A DNA stretch of 49,026 nt from Welwitschia mirabilis (GCA_051453625.1 JBOZIK010000001.1:138764465-138813490), one strand, 5' to 3'; counted from the first letter of the stretch, positions 21,300-33,189 are shown. Translations and numbers: made by a program. Notes: generated from the sequence alone by a model not told the origin.

Positions 21300-23060
21300 T
21301 CTCTTCCTTTAGAAGGAGGTCCTATCACTTATGTTTTTCCTTTTTTTTAAAATTATAGATAAGTCCTTTAATTTGATAACTAGGGATTGTGTAAAAGATG
21401 GTGTCAAGATAGATATTAGGGTAGCTTCTTCTCTAATTCCTTCCTCAAAATTTTTCCTAAAAGGAATGATGCAAATTCCAAATGTATTACCTATCTTTAT
21501 GTTTGAAAAGATATCAACAAAATCACCTTTTATCATATTTCTATTTGTTATGATTCTTTTGCATAGAAGCCTAAGGTGATGTATATCCTGATAAGTAACT
21601 TCACATAGACTTATGCCCTTCTTATATTCCTCTAAAATCTTACTAAACCTAATGGTTATGGTATTCATTATATCTCTTATCTTCTTTCTATATCAAAATA
21701 ATTTTTTTATTTTTATAATATACATATTTTAGACCGACCTCTTGAAGTTTTTTTAATTACATTTTAGAGTTAGTTTCAAAAACTATTTATAAAATCATAC
21801 AATTTCTATGGGTAATAATATAAACTCTGAGTAACTACTAATTCTTCAAAACCAAAACTTATTCTTTTACCAAGTCAAGCCTCCATCATACAATTTTGAT
21901 GTAACAACTATTGATTCTCTTTTTCTAAACTTTAAATGGCAGTTTGGGTAGAGTCTAGGCATATTAATCTAATATCCTTTCTTAATTTAACTAGGGATCA
22001 CTCCATGTAGTTCTCTAATTTCAAATATACCCTATCAAAACACTTTTTAAATCTCTCTTTTAATGTAGAAGAAAGATAATTAAAAACTAAATTAAACTGA
22101 TTATCTTCAAAATGACTGCTTTTTGGCTATCCCTTTATTATTTTAGAAAAAGTTTGGACATCCTCCTCTATTTCTAATAAGATAGGCCTAAAGGTGGAAT
22201 GATCATATTTTTGAGTAGGTTTTTTAATTTTCTTGACTTTGTCATCCTTGATTTTTACCCTAAGTTTAGTATTTTCCTCATTGAATTGCTGAATGAGTCT
22301 TTTATTGGCCTCCAAGCAGGTTTGGTAAGTATCTGTGATGTTTAATGCCTCAAACAACTTTTATTTATAGCTCTTTGCATCTACTTGTATTTTCATATAT
22401 TTCTCATTAATTCCTTGTAGGCGAGCATAAATATTCTCAAAATATTCTTTCTTTAGAGGTAAAGGTCCTTTCTTATGATAAATGCGATGAATTTTTGTTA
22501 CCACTTTATAAACTCTACATCATATTTTTTTTGAATTGGAGATGTTTTGTAATAAGAAGATTAGGTTGTTCTCTTAATACACTTTCTAGAGCATTATTCT
22601 CCTTCAAAATTATCTCCATCTAAACTATTATTGCATAAGCCCCTTGTAGTTTTTCCATTGTACTTTTATAAATATCTTAGGATTAAATTTGAGATAATGT
22701 ATTCTCAACATCCTTTTCTAATCTAACATTTCTTTTTCTTTTCTTCCTTTAATTTTTCCCTTAAAAATTCATTTTCTATATAGAGGCAATATCTTTGATT
22801 TTTTAGAAGTAAAATTTCTTCCTTTTGATCAAAGAAAAACTACATTTCTTACTTAAATGTATTTAGAGCATTAGAAAAACCATCAAACTTATCTTCTTCT
22901 AAAGCCTTTATGAATGATTTATGTGAAGAAATGATTTTTAGTACTTGTCCCACATTGAATTTCATTTTATGTTTCTCTTCTATTTCTATAGATGGTGGTT
23001 CAATACAAAGTAGAAATGTTGAAGTAGTAGATTTTCTCTATTCGTGTTAAACCTTAAGGA
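21300..23060 (-). pseudogene. Accessory coiled-coil reading frame of the gypsy element
   Basis: Minus-strand translation is coding-like over about 1.7 kb. Near 22960-22860 it reads KFNVGQVLKIISSHKSFIKA. Near 22810-22740 comes FDQKEEILLLKNQRYCLYIE with NEFLREKLKEEKKKK. At 22500-22130 it continues KEYFENIYARLQGINEKYMK, then the open frame 22357-22127 (MFEALNITDTYQTCLEANKR..., FNEENTKLRVKIKDDKVKKI) and RPILLEIEEDVQTFSKIIKG. A CFDRVYLKLENYME segment lies near 22035-21995. The open frame 21668-21309 contains FSKILEEYKKGI, HHLRLLCKRIITNRNM and FGICIIPFRKNFEEG. Heptad-like Leu/Ile with Lys/Glu suggests long coiled coils. No membrane segment or signal peptide is seen, so it does not look like an envelope protein. 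It lies between INT and the 3' LTR, where Athila and Retand-type elements carry an extra frame. I do not recognise the family. Confidence 0.55.
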
Positions 23061-25631
23061 TGATTAATGTTTTAACTCCAAATAATAACTGGCATGATAT
23101 TTAAATATGCTATCTATTTATCTTCAGATTGATCCCTCTGTTGCTGAGAAGCCTAGTGACTATGGAGGGGAATCCCAAACTAATCAACTCCTGAAGCTTC
23201 AACTTTTCTTATTTCTATAATATGTTTCAATATTATTGAAAAACTCTTTTTATGATATCCACATTCTTTTATTTTGTGGTGTCTTTTATTACTTCATACA
23301 TACATAATCATAGTAGCATTAATCCTTTTTATTTATTTAAGACAAGTACTAGATATCTTTCTATTATTTAAGAGAGAATAAAAATTTGAAGTTTAAAATT
23401 TTTATTGATTGAAATTATTTCACCAATAGTGGTTCTTCCCAACATATTCATACTTAGCATATTCTTTCCTACTAACTTCTTTAATTGATCTTTTTTCATT
23501 TGGTAAATTTAGTATTCTTTAAAGGTCTTCTTTCTAAAAAGAAACTTTTGTATTAAAAACAACTATCTTAAGTAACATTTCTATCTCATTACACTCTAAG
23601 TATTTGTGGAATTTGAAACTTAAAGTTATGCCCCTCTTGCATTATTAACTAATCATACCATGCTAATTCAATTATTTGGTGTTTAAAGTCTATGAGATAT
23701 GGATCTGCAAGGATTCTAAGGAAGATATGATTCTAGATTCTAATAAATAAAAATGTTATTTAAGACAACTAGAAGTATAGGAAACATGAGGTTTAGGTTA
23801 GGCTAAATAGCTCCTAATCTAGTTGCCAAGGCTATCTGTTAGTTTTAAGTTAATCTTTCTCTTAGCCCATTGCTTCTGATTAGTATGCAAGATAATAATT
23901 CTTAATACTTTTCTATGCTTACTGAGCTAAAATTATAAAAATAATAGCATGTCTCAGGGGTTTTTAATAAGCTTTTATTTCTAATAGTACCAAACTTCAA
24001 AAATAATGATGAACTTAAAAATAATAGTGTGTTTTCAATACAAATGAGTTTTCTTTTTTGTTTTTAACTTCTTATTTTCTAATGAATTTTAATCCAAATT
24101 ACAACACAAATAAGTTTTTGTTATGGTTTTATAACTTTTTTATTTGCTAATAATAATGAGCTTCAAAATATCAGTGCATAATAACAATGATAATGCATTT
24201 TTCATTTTCTAACTATTGAGAATTATAGCTTGCTCCATAGAAAAAGAATTGCATACTCTTGAATGCAAAAAAAATAAAAAGTTCTTACCATAAGTGATTT
24301 TGACTACTTGTTAACATGGAAACTCAAAAAAGAAAGGCAAAGTCTTAAAAAAATGTAGAATGAAATGCAAAATTAAAAGTTGACTAGCTTTATTCTTATA
24401 AGTTAGGAAGTGTTAATGTTGCAATTAATCCTCCTTATATCTGTTGTTTCCAAATCTAAATTTTGCATGTCTGACACTTGTAGAAATTATTTATGACTAA
24501 GTTGAGGTGACAATTAGATGAATCCATATGACACTTACTATAAAAGGGATTTAAAAAACTCAAAGGATCATTGAGTTTAAAAATAAATAAGAGAGAGTTA
24601 AAAAAAAGGGGGGCTAAGAAACTCAAAGGGGATATCAATCTTTAAGTTGAACAAGAAAGGGTTGGGAAATTAGGGGGGAAAGGGATGTTATCGAGTACTC
24701 AAGAGTTCTTAATGAGGGTCCCCAAAGATGTATGCTAAGTTAATGTTTAGATTCAAAGGAGGCCTTTGAAAACTTATGAATTCTTAAAGAGAGCCTTTGA
24801 ATCTGTTGCCATTCAAATATTTAACTAAGAAGAATGAAAGGGTACAATTGATTGAAGGCAACATAAAGTTGAAACTTGAGGGGGGCATTAAGTTTATCAC
24901 CACCCCCTTCATAAACTTTAGTTATATTAAAAGTTGGTTAAGCTAAGACTTAATCCAGAATTTAGATTCTAGCTTAAGATATCACTTGATGCAATAGTTA
25001 ATGTAAGTTTGATATTAATGTAACTTTAATATTATTTTTCTTTTAATTAAATGATTTAAAGGATCTAATTACGATAGAATTTTAGGAAGAACATGGATCA
25101 AAGATCATCATTGGTATAAATTATTTCATGATACTTTATTTTATTATTTAATTATGGATTGATGTACCTTTGAATTATTAAGTCATTTTTACAGATAAGT
25201 TGAGATTGAAGGAGTTGATTTTAGGGAGCAAAAGGATTCTTAACTGATTTATTATTAATCTAAAGTCTTAACTTTAGATCAAACTATAATTAGTTGAGCA
25301 TTCATTTAATAAATTAATTTAGTGTAATAAAGAAAGCCTTTTTTAGATATAATTCTCTTTTTATGTTCATGTCATTAAGTAATCTAATACTTATATTAGT
25401 TAAAAGAATACTTATTAAATAGAAGGATAATTATAAAACACAATTCTTAATTAATCCACTCAACACATTTTAATACTTTTCATGTCATTTATTTTTTCTT
25501 AGTATTCTCTTGTGCTATCCCATGGATTCCCTCTCTACTAAATTTCCCACCTAGCCTTCTTCTCCAAAAGATCTATTTGGCATTAGAAGGATTAAATGAT
25601 GTCTAATTAAATATGGCCTTACTTATAATAT
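23060..25631. other. Unassigned spacer within the gypsy element
   Basis: Mostly AT-rich with no coding remnant that I can read. From about 24590 to 24900 it has several G-runs (AAAAAAAAGGGGGGCT, TTAGGGGGGAAAGGG, CTTGAGGGGGGCATT). The last of these, at 24876-24890, resembles a plus-strand PPT next to an LTR. A nested element inserted in the opposite direction is therefore possible. A short perfect hairpin lies at 24752-24770. Confidence 0.35.
24752..24770. repeat. Short inverted repeat (8-bp arms)
   Basis: TTCAAAGG and CCTTTGAA flank the 3-base loop AGG, giving a perfect 8-bp stem. A related TTTGAATC occurs 25 bases downstream. No function is assigned. Confidence 0.6.
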
Positions 25632-26395
25632 NNNNNNNNNNNNNNNNNNNNNNNNNNNNNNNNNNNNNNNNNNNNNNNNNNNNNNNNNNNNNNNNNNNNN
25701 NNNNNNNNNNNNNNNNNNNNNNNNNNNNNNNNNNNNNNNNNNNNNNNNNNNNNNNNNNNNNNNNNNNNNNNNNNNNNNNNNNNNNNNNNNNNNNNNNNNN
25801 NNNNNNNNNNNNNNNNNNNNNNNNNNNNNNNNNNNNNNNNNNNNNNNNNNNNNNNNNNNNNNNNNNNNNNNNNNNNNNNNNNNNNNNNNNNNNNNNNNNN
25901 NNNNNNNNNNNNNNNNNNNNNNNNNNNNNNNNNNNNNNNNNNNNNNNNNNNNNNNNNNNNNNNNNNNNNNNNNNNNNNNNNNNNNNNNNNNNNNNNNNNN
26001 NNNNNNNNNNNNNNNNNNNNNNNNNNNNNNNNNNNNNNNNNNNNNNNNNNNNNNNNNNNNNNNNNNNNNNNNNNNNNNNNNNNNNNNNNNNNNNNNNNNN
26101 NNNNNNNNNNNNNNNNNNNNNNNNNNNNNNNNNNNNNNNNNNNNNNNNNNNNNNNNNNNNNNNNNNNNNNNNNNNNNNNNNNNNNNNNNNNNNNNNNNNN
26201 NNNNNNNNNNNNNNNNNNNNNNNNNNNNNNNNNNNNNNNNNNNNNNNNNNNNNNNNNNNNNNNNNNNNNNNNNNNNNNNNNNNNNNNNNNNNNNNNNNNN
26301 NNNNNNNNNNNNNNNNNNNNNNNNNNNNNNNNNNNNNNNNNNNNNNNNNNNNNNNNNNNNNNNNNNNNNNNNNNNNNNNNNNNNNNNNNNNNNNN
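25632..26395. other. Assembly gap (764 N)
   Basis: Unknown sequence. The apparent open frames of 262 and 270 codons across this gap are made of N and carry no evidence. Confidence 0.95.
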
Positions 26396-26469
26396 AGCTA
26401 AAGTACTTAATATCTTAGATTTATTTATCATAGAATAAGATAGATATAGATTTCATAATGATGTCATTC

Positions 26470-26770
26470 CTCCATGTTTTGGTCTATTGATTCATCATCT
26501 TGCTTGTGATAATCTGAGGTTGAGGGTGTAATAGGTTCATCAATATATGATTCATAAAGAGTCAATATATGAAGTTGCATTAGAAAGGTTGACTGAGCAA
26601 ATACAAGATCTAAATAGGAGGGTTAATGAACTATAGGGCACCAATCTAGATCTTAGTTTAGTGGAATTAAATTTTGATAATAAAACATTGATAAAATAGT
26701 ATGGGATATAAGAGGATTTAGTAATTTTTGGAGTTCATATCCTAGTGAAATAAAAATGCTATATTCTACT
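26470..26770 (+). pseudogene. Small plus-strand coiled-coil-like reading frame
   Basis: Plus-strand reading gives FGLLIHHLACDNLRLRV, then YMIHKESIYEVALERLTEQI, QDLNRRVNEL and GTNLDLSLVELNFDNKTL, with one stop (TAA) near 26550 and one TAG near 26635. Heptad-like spacing around ALERLTEQIQDLNRRVNEL suggests a coiled coil. It runs opposite to the surrounding gypsy element and begins just after a gap, so it may belong to a different, nested insertion. Downstream (about 26900-27010) is T-rich sequence with AATAAA at about 26987. Family not recognised. Confidence 0.35.
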
Positions 26771-27386
26771 ATAAATGAAATGTATTTACTACCTTCCTCT
26801 TTAGGTTCTTTTCTAGCTAGAAGTTCTAATGGAAAGCATACATTTTCGACTCATTTTAAGAAATAATTTGTTTCTCTTCTTTTTATACTACTTTAAGATT
26901 ATTTACTTGTTGTTTCTTTTTCTACTTCTAGTCTTTTGTATTTCCAGAAGTGTTTAAAGTGAATTGATGTAATAATTACCCATTTTAATAAAAGAGTTAT
27001 GATAACTTAGCCTATAATTTATTTTCTACTACTTTATTAGTTTATGTCGGACTCTTAATTAATGTAGGATCATGGAAAGTGATTTAAGCTTAAGAGCCCT
27101 TTCTTTCTACATGAATAGAGTTTAATGATTATGGATGAGTTATAATATGAGATTCTTATTTTATACTCCATCATAGGATGATATAATTAAATGGATAAAC
27201 TTATTGTGATATGATATAATAGTTATGTTTTTATAATTAGCTATGCCTCGGATGACACTTGGGATTTAACTGTTCCTTAACATAAATTTTGATTTTCATA
27301 ACCCACAGTGAGGAAAGTGCAATAATCGCTAGATGAGTAAGGATCCTTGAGGAAACTAACCACTAGTTGGAGTTCTCATAGCTACC

Positions 27387-27388
<2 letters not shown>
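26771..27388. other. Unassigned, AATAAA-containing region
   Basis: T-rich sequence that reads like a 3' UTR or LTR (AATAAA near 26987), then non-coding DNA up to the microsatellite. Nothing else is recognised. Confidence 0.3.
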
Positions 27389-27440
<52 letters not shown>

Positions 27441-27450
27441 ACACACCCAC
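27389..27450. repeat. (AC)n microsatellite
   Basis: A pure AC run of about 25 units, from 27389 to about 27438, followed by interrupted CCACACACCCAC, directly bordering the N gap 27451-27613. The Thr-His repeat frame it creates is not a gene. The gap probably reflects failure to assemble through this repeat. Confidence 0.95.
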
Positions 27451-27639
27451 NNNNNNNNNNNNNNNNNNNNNNNNNNNNNNNNNNNNNNNNNNNNNNNNNN
27501 NNNNNNNNNNNNNNNNNNNNNNNNNNNNNNNNNNNNNNNNNNNNNNNNNNNNNNNNNNNNNNNNNNNNNNNNNNNNNNNNNNNNNNNNNNNNNNNNNNNN
27601 NNNNNNNNNNNNNTATTTTAGTTATGCTTATAAATGGGT

Positions 27640-29330
27640 GAGAGTATCCTTTTCACTCTACAAGAATTCCGTAAATAATCTAATATAGATTTATGATCAT
27701 TATAATTTTTCAGCCTTTTCCTATTCATGTGATAAGTTATCTTTTCATCAAAGTCATAAATCTTAAAAGCTCCATTTCCTAGTACTTTGGTTACTATAAA
27801 TGGCCCAAGATAATTTTATGTGTATTTCTATTTTGAGTGAAGCTTTTTAGTGTCACGGTCAGCACTAAATCATCTTATTTAAGTTTTATTTTTCTTATTT
27901 TGTTATCATGATTTATTTTGGTTTTTTATTATGTAACTTCTTTTCTTAAAAGGGCTTATTTTCTTTACTCATCTAAAATGTTCTTATTTTTAGTCCATTA
28001 TTCTTGGGCTTTATCTAAATCACATTTTAGTTCTTTAACTAATTTGAAGGTTTTAATTTTAAACTTTAGTGGTAGTATTACCCTTTTCCTATAAATTAAT
28101 TCATGAGATGTGAATCCTATACTCTATTTTCAAGTTATTCTATAAGCTCATAAAGATTCATTTGATTTTTTTGCCCAATTTGTTCTCTTACTATTAATAG
28201 TTTTGGTTAATATTTTATTTAATTTTCTATTAGTTATTTTATCTTAGCCATTGATCTGAGGATGGTAGTTGGTAGATAGCTTATAATGTATTCCATATTT
28301 AAGAAGAAATTTTTCAAAAGGTTCACTAGTAATACAAGTTCCCCTACCAGATATAATATTTATAGGCAATCCAAATCAATAAGTAATGATTTTAAGGAAA
28401 ACTTTTATGGCTATCTGGGAAGAACAATGTACTACAACCTAGATTTAGGTTACTTAGTAGGACAATTGACATAGACCAAAATGTACCTCTTTCCATATGA
28501 AGGAGGATTAATTAGATTGATAACATCTATTTTTCATACATTAGAGAGTTAAATTGATTGTATTTATTATTATGGCATCTCTAACTTTTAAGTGAATTCC
28601 CCTTCCTTTTGACATTTATCACATTTTTGGACGTAGGCAAAGGAATCTTTAAATATAGTTAGCTAATAGTATCCCATGTGTAAGATTTTCATTCCTATTA
28701 TTCATGCACCATAGTGTTCTCCTCCTTCTTCCTCATGAGCTTCTTTAAGGATTTTATATTTCAATTTTTCTTCAACACATCTCCTTATAATATGGTCCTT
28801 ACTTTTAAATAAGATTNNNNNNNNNNNNNNNNNNNNNNNNNNNNNNNNNNNNNNNNNNNNNNNNNNNNNNNNNNNNNNNNNNNNNNNNNNNNNNNNNNNN
28901 NNNNNNNNNNNNNNNNNNNNNNNNNNNNNNNNNNNNNNNNNNNNNNNNNNNNNNNNNNNNNNNNNNNNNNNNNNNNNNNNNNNNNNNNNNNNNNNNNNNN
29001 NNNNNNNNNNNNNNNNNNNNNNNNNNNNNNNNNNNNNNNNNNNNNNNNNNNNNNNNNNNNNNNNNNNNNNNNNNNNNNNNNNNNNNNNNNNNNNNNNNNN
29101 NNNNNNNNNNNNNNNNNNNNNNNNNNNNNNNNNNNNNNNNNNNNNNNNNNNNNNNNNNNNNNNNNNNNNNNNNNNNNNNNNNNNNNNNNNNNNNNNNNNN
29201 NNNNNNNNNNNNNNNNNNNATAATATGGTCCTTACTTTTAAATAAGATTTTATCATGCCATATATAAGCTCTAGATTTGTTTAGTAATTTCTTCCTTTCG
29301 TAATAGTTCATAAGGGATGGGACTATCTTA
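27640..29330 (-). pseudogene. Gypsy integrase remnant
   Basis: Reading right to left on the minus strand: a DKILFKSKDHIIRRCVEEKL block, then KILKEAHEEEGGEHYGA and KCDKCQKEGEF near 28630-28600. This is the HHCC zinc finger with His and both CxxC cysteines kept. Next come an ILVYVNC-type core strand, then GELVLLV / YHPQTNG-region remnants near 28230-28260, and the KAQE-stop-WTKNKNILDE segment near 28000. NHDNKIRKIKLK...DDLVLTVTL near 27860-27900 and an SF..GAFKIYDF-like tail near 27770 match the INT C-terminal end. No chromodomain is seen. N gap 28817-29219 has an identical 30-base flank on both sides (28787-28816 and 29220-29249). Confidence 0.75.
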
Positions 29331-29399
29331 TTGACTAGAAAATTAGCAATGTTAGTAAATCAGGAATTTAATTTAATTTAATTTAAAAATATATTTATT

Positions 29400-29880
29400 A
29401 GGGAATGCATTTTTAACTAACTCTTCCTCCTCTAGAAACTCTAGTCTAGATAAATGATCTACCACCACATTTTTTGTTCCTTTTTTATTAATAATTTTTA
29501 AGTCAAATTCCTCTATTAATAATATCCATTTCATAATTTTTTAATTTTCTTAGTTTTTATTCATTAGGAATATTATCACACTATGATTAGTATGAACTTT
29601 TACCTCATATCTCAAAATTTAATATCTAAATTTTTCTAATAATATTACTACTGCTAGCAACACTTTCTCTATAAAGTCTGTTGAGCTACTTTGNNNNNNN
29701 NNNGATTAGATGTGTCAGTCATTATACAAAATGGTTTTATCCAATTGGATCTCTATAAAATAGGAGCCATCTACAATTTATTTTTGAAAGTCTGATAAGC
29801 TTCCTAACATTCATCATTCTAATTATATTCTACATCTCTTTGTAGGAGGTTGCTAAGAGGTCTCGTAATCTTATTAAAAT
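29400..29880 (-). pseudogene. Gypsy RNase H remnant
   Basis: The minus strand reads NWIKPFCIMTDTSN near 29745-29705 (first catalytic Asp kept in MTDTS). After a 10-N gap come STDFIEKVLLAVVILLEKF near 29690-29630 and EVKVHTNHSVIIFLMNKN near 29600-29550 (the usual TDH, here TNH). KIMKWILLIEEFDLKIINKK and GTKNVVVDHLSRLEF follow at 29540-29440. The last block is the hallmark RW...L.EFD..I..KKG..N.VADHLSRL end of Ty3/gypsy RNase H. Confidence 0.85.
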
Positions 29881-30640
29881 TGGATATGAATCTTCTATAA
29901 TAACCTACATGTCTAAGGAAGGATCTAAGTTCTTTTAACTTGGTTGGGTGTGATATGTCTTTTATAATGTTAACTTTCTATTCATCAATTTCAATCCCCT
30001 TTCTAAAAATTTTATACTCAAGGACTATTTCTTATGTCATCATGAAGTGACTTTCGAACCAACTCAAGTTAAGACTCTTTTTCTTCATACCTCTCTAAAA
30101 TAGTTTCTAATATATCTAAAGATTCATCAAAGTTATTTCTAAATGTATACAAGTCATTCTTGAATACTTCGTCAAAGTGGCTAGGGTATTACCTAATCCA
30201 AATGATAATATTTTAAAGGTGTATGTTCCCTAATGACATTTGAAAGTAGTTTTGACCTAATTTTCTAATGCTATAGGAACTTGATTTTATCCCCTATACC
30301 CATCAAGTAAATTGTAATCTTGATGTCCCAAAATTCTTTTCAAAACTTTATTCACAAATGGTAGAGGAAATGATCTTTATAGACTATTATGTTTAACATT
30401 CTAAAATCTATATAGAGTCATCATTTGTTTTCCTTTTTAAGTACCACAGTAATAGGACTAATCCATTTTGAATTTAATATGGGATATATAAATCCAACAT
30501 TCAAAAGTTTGATTATTTATTATTTAACTAGTTCCTGCATATGTGAATTACATCTTGTTTTAAGATGTCTGCATGGTTTAATTAAAGTAGATTCTATGCT
30601 AGTATATTTTAGGATCTATTCCCTTAATATCTGATGATCC
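29880..30640 (-). pseudogene. Gypsy reverse transcriptase remnant
   Basis: The minus strand reads KLLNVGFIYPILNSKWISPI near 30512-30450 and VVLKKENK, then YIDFRMLN near 30418-30390 and DHFLYHL. It continues with GHQDYNLLDGY-type and TTFKC near 30250-30230, TYTFKILSFGLGNTLATL near 30220-30170, and an LRSFLRHVGYY-like block near 29930-29890. These are the consecutive RT landmarks of Ty3/gypsy (I.P..NS.WVSP...V.KK / CIDFR.LN / DHFPLPF / LDGYSGYNQI / FGL.NAPATF). The copy has several stops. Plus-strand open frames here (30425-30634, 30731-30982) are antisense. Confidence 0.85.
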
Positions 30641-30798
30641 CATGAAAAGCCTTTCCTTTTTTGTATCAACATCTTCTTAAGTCTGATCTTTTAAGAATGA
30701 GTTACGTTACCATTAATTATAAGAGGTTTATTGGAAGCTACCTCTATATATTCTAGTTCTTTATTAAGAGTTGTTTTTTCTACTTCTTTAAATAGTAA

Positions 30799-31330
30799 TT
30801 ATCCTTCTTCATATTTTTCCTCATTATATTTTTTAAAAATTACATGTGCTTCTTGGATTAAGAGGGCATTAGTTTTGGCTTTAGGGTTTAATCCTATTTC
30901 CTCTAAAATTTCTACATCAGATAATTTAATTTCTTGTTTTAAATTCCATAAGCTAATTTCTATTACCCCTTTTTTAGAGTGAACAGTGGCATCAGTAGTA
31001 TCCATCCATGGTCTCCCTAAAATTACTGCATGTGTATCCTCTTACGTTCTTATAACTAGGGAGTCTATTAAAATAAGTAAATCCTTAGAATTGAATAGGC
31101 ATATCTTTAAGAATTCCCTCAGGAGCTACTATTGATTCACCTTCTAGATAGACCTTTTCTTAATAGGACAATAATTCTAGTTTCTTTAATTCTTCATAAG
31201 TTTCATAAGCCATAATGTTTACACTATCTCCTAAATCAACTAAGGCTTCAACTTTGAGTTTATTATCAATTTTAATATCTATCATAGGTGTCCTTGGATC
31301 ACTGTATTTTTCATATTGCTTCTTTTAAAG
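30799..31330 (-). pseudogene. Gypsy aspartic protease remnant
   Basis: The minus strand reads KLKVEALVDLGDSVNIMAYE near 31265-31205 (active site in the D-L-G form seen in Athila/Tat elements, Asp kept). Then come TYEELKKLEL, EGESIVAPEGILKDMPIQF near 31150-31090, and a GRPWMD-type block at about 31010. This continues into an open frame at 31005-30799 (MDTTDATVHSKKGVIEISLW, NLKQEIKLSD). That frame is the protease C-terminus plus the linker to RT, not an independent gene. Confidence 0.8.
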
Positions 31331-31900
31331 AATTTTTATAGAAGTCTAGAAGACTTGGTCTTTTTTCACCAATTCAATCTGCTTTTCTTTTTATGCCTTT
31401 TTTCCTTTTTGTTTTAAATACATACTTTTAATCTTCTTTCAATAAACAAGCACATATTTTAATAAATTTAATAGAGGAAAAGATATTAAAGTATTTTTAA
31501 GGGCCTTTATGTAATATTCCATGTTTTTTTTAAATCTTTGAATGTTCAATTCCTTTACTCCTCATAGGGAAAGGCATAGCTTCTGATCATTCTTCTATTA
31601 CTACTTTTTTAGTTGATTATTTTACCTTTTTAGTTGGATTACTTATTTAATTTCTTCTTTTTGGTTTCCAATCTATTATTTTAGGGTTTCCTTGATCTAG
31701 CAGATACTTCTTTATTAGGGGCTTCTCTATGGTTTGGTTGTGGTTGTGTAAGGATTTTCTATTCTTGTTCATCTAATTCCTACTTTTCTTTATCTTATTT
31801 GATATCCTTATCCCTCTAATTTTTATAATATTTAAAATGTTATTGCCTATTTGAATTGACATATTTCTGCAAAGATTTTTTTATCTTTATTTTCCATTTC
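31330..31900 (-). other. Gag-pol linker of the gypsy element
   Basis: Lys-rich minus-strand reading without a recognised domain between the zinc knuckle and the protease. It has several short open stretches (for example REAPNKEVSARSRKP near 31725-31680). Confidence 0.4.
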
Positions 31901-33091
31901 TGACTTTGATAAGAATAAGGTTTATTTTTAGTCTAGAACTATTTTCTTGTATTTATATTTAGTCTGTTTATATCTAACCATTAAACAAACTCTTCCATCT
32001 AAGGACAATTAGTCTTTTCGTGGTTATATTCTCCATAATGTTCACAAATGGAACCACCTTCTTCTTTTAAATGCTAAATAGCTAGTTAATCAAGATTTTC
32101 AATCATACTGTCAGCTACTTTCTTAGTTGCCTATTTCATAAGACTAATATGTTTAGAGCTATAGATATTTCCTTCAATCTTAAGGGTAGATAGTTTACTC
32201 ACTTTTCTCTTCTTTTCTTCTTGATGCTAACCTTAACTTGTGTTATGAAATTGTGTGATAACTTTTTTAATTTTGTATAAGTTTTTATTTTAATTCTTCC
32301 TCTACATAATAAATCCAATTCTTTTAAAATTTAACTCTACAATTCCCTTACTGAAGCTCTTACTCTTTCCCTAGATGAGATTCCATGATAAACATCTAGC
32401 TAAGAATATATTATATCTATCCATAAACTCATCAAATCTCTCATTTTCATTTTTTTAATATTCAAAATCTAGTATCTCAAATCTCCTATTATCCTTGTGG
32501 GTTGAAGTTTATCTAAGAAAGATTCTTGAGCACTTCCCAGGAATTAAAGTCATTCTCGTAATTCTTATGATACCATAATTGGGCTTTCTCTTTTAAAGAA
32601 AAAGTAAAATATCTCAAATGTTTAGATTCTATATATAAATAATTATCCTTATAGAAGGAGTTAGATAAACTCAAATGTAGGAGGGATTCTTTAGATTTCT
32701 TGCCTTCAAAGGTAGATATTGTTTTGATATTAATATTCCTTACTTTATCAAGTATTTTTAAGACATTTGGATTTATGGGACTTAAGTCCTTTAGCTAATG
32801 GGTATCATTCTTTAAAGGCCTATAATCACCATCATCTTCTTAATAATAACCTACTAAAAATTTATTTCCAAAGGGTTAATGTTGGTTGCTTTCAGAAGGC
32901 TCTCATGATTCATGGGGCACTGTAGGCAAGTTGTTTATATGTTGTTATATTTCCTTCATAAGTTTATTGAAAATTTGTTCTTTGACTACCTGATCTAAAT
33001 TTGCTTCATCCATGCCAAAGTTTTCTTCTTATATTTCTATCTTGGTTTTATTACCTTTTTGTTCTTTTAAATTATACTTTTTAGTGATCAT
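31900..33091 (-). pseudogene. Gypsy gag remnant with zinc knuckle
   Basis: A minus-strand ATG at 33091-33089 opens a frame with few interruptions: MITKKYNLKEQKGNKTKIEI, then MDEANLDQVVKEQIFNKLMK. Near 32700-32540 it reads KESLLHLSLSNSFYKDNYLY, ESKHLRYFTFSLKEKAQLWY and NYENDFNSWEVLKNLS, which is the retrotransposon gag core (FL..L...A..WY......SW..L...F). FDGRYN and SKSFSKGIVELNF are also readable. The CCHC knuckle at 32046-32005 reads C-E-H-Y-G-E-Y-N-H-E-K-T-N-C, with Tyr (TAT) at the second Cys. Stops are mostly TAG/TAA. Confidence 0.8.
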
Positions 33092-33189
33092 AACAAATCT
33101 TCGTCTTTTATCTTCCTATTTTCCTTGGCTATCTTTCTAGACTACACATTTCTTCTTCTTTGTTAATTGACTTTAGAAGACCCTCTTTC

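Noticed and set aside
24752-24770. Terminator or transposon TIR
   Set aside because: An isolated 8-bp stem without a T-run or a partner. Too short to support either role.
25613-26431. Open frames of 262-270 codons
   Set aside because: They span the 764-N gap and contain fewer than 20 real residues.
27347-27688. Thr-His repeat protein
   Set aside because: It is a translation of the (AC)n microsatellite joined to an N gap.
30799-31005. Independent small gene on the minus strand
   Set aside because: It is the C-terminus of the gypsy protease and linker, in register with the active-site block upstream.
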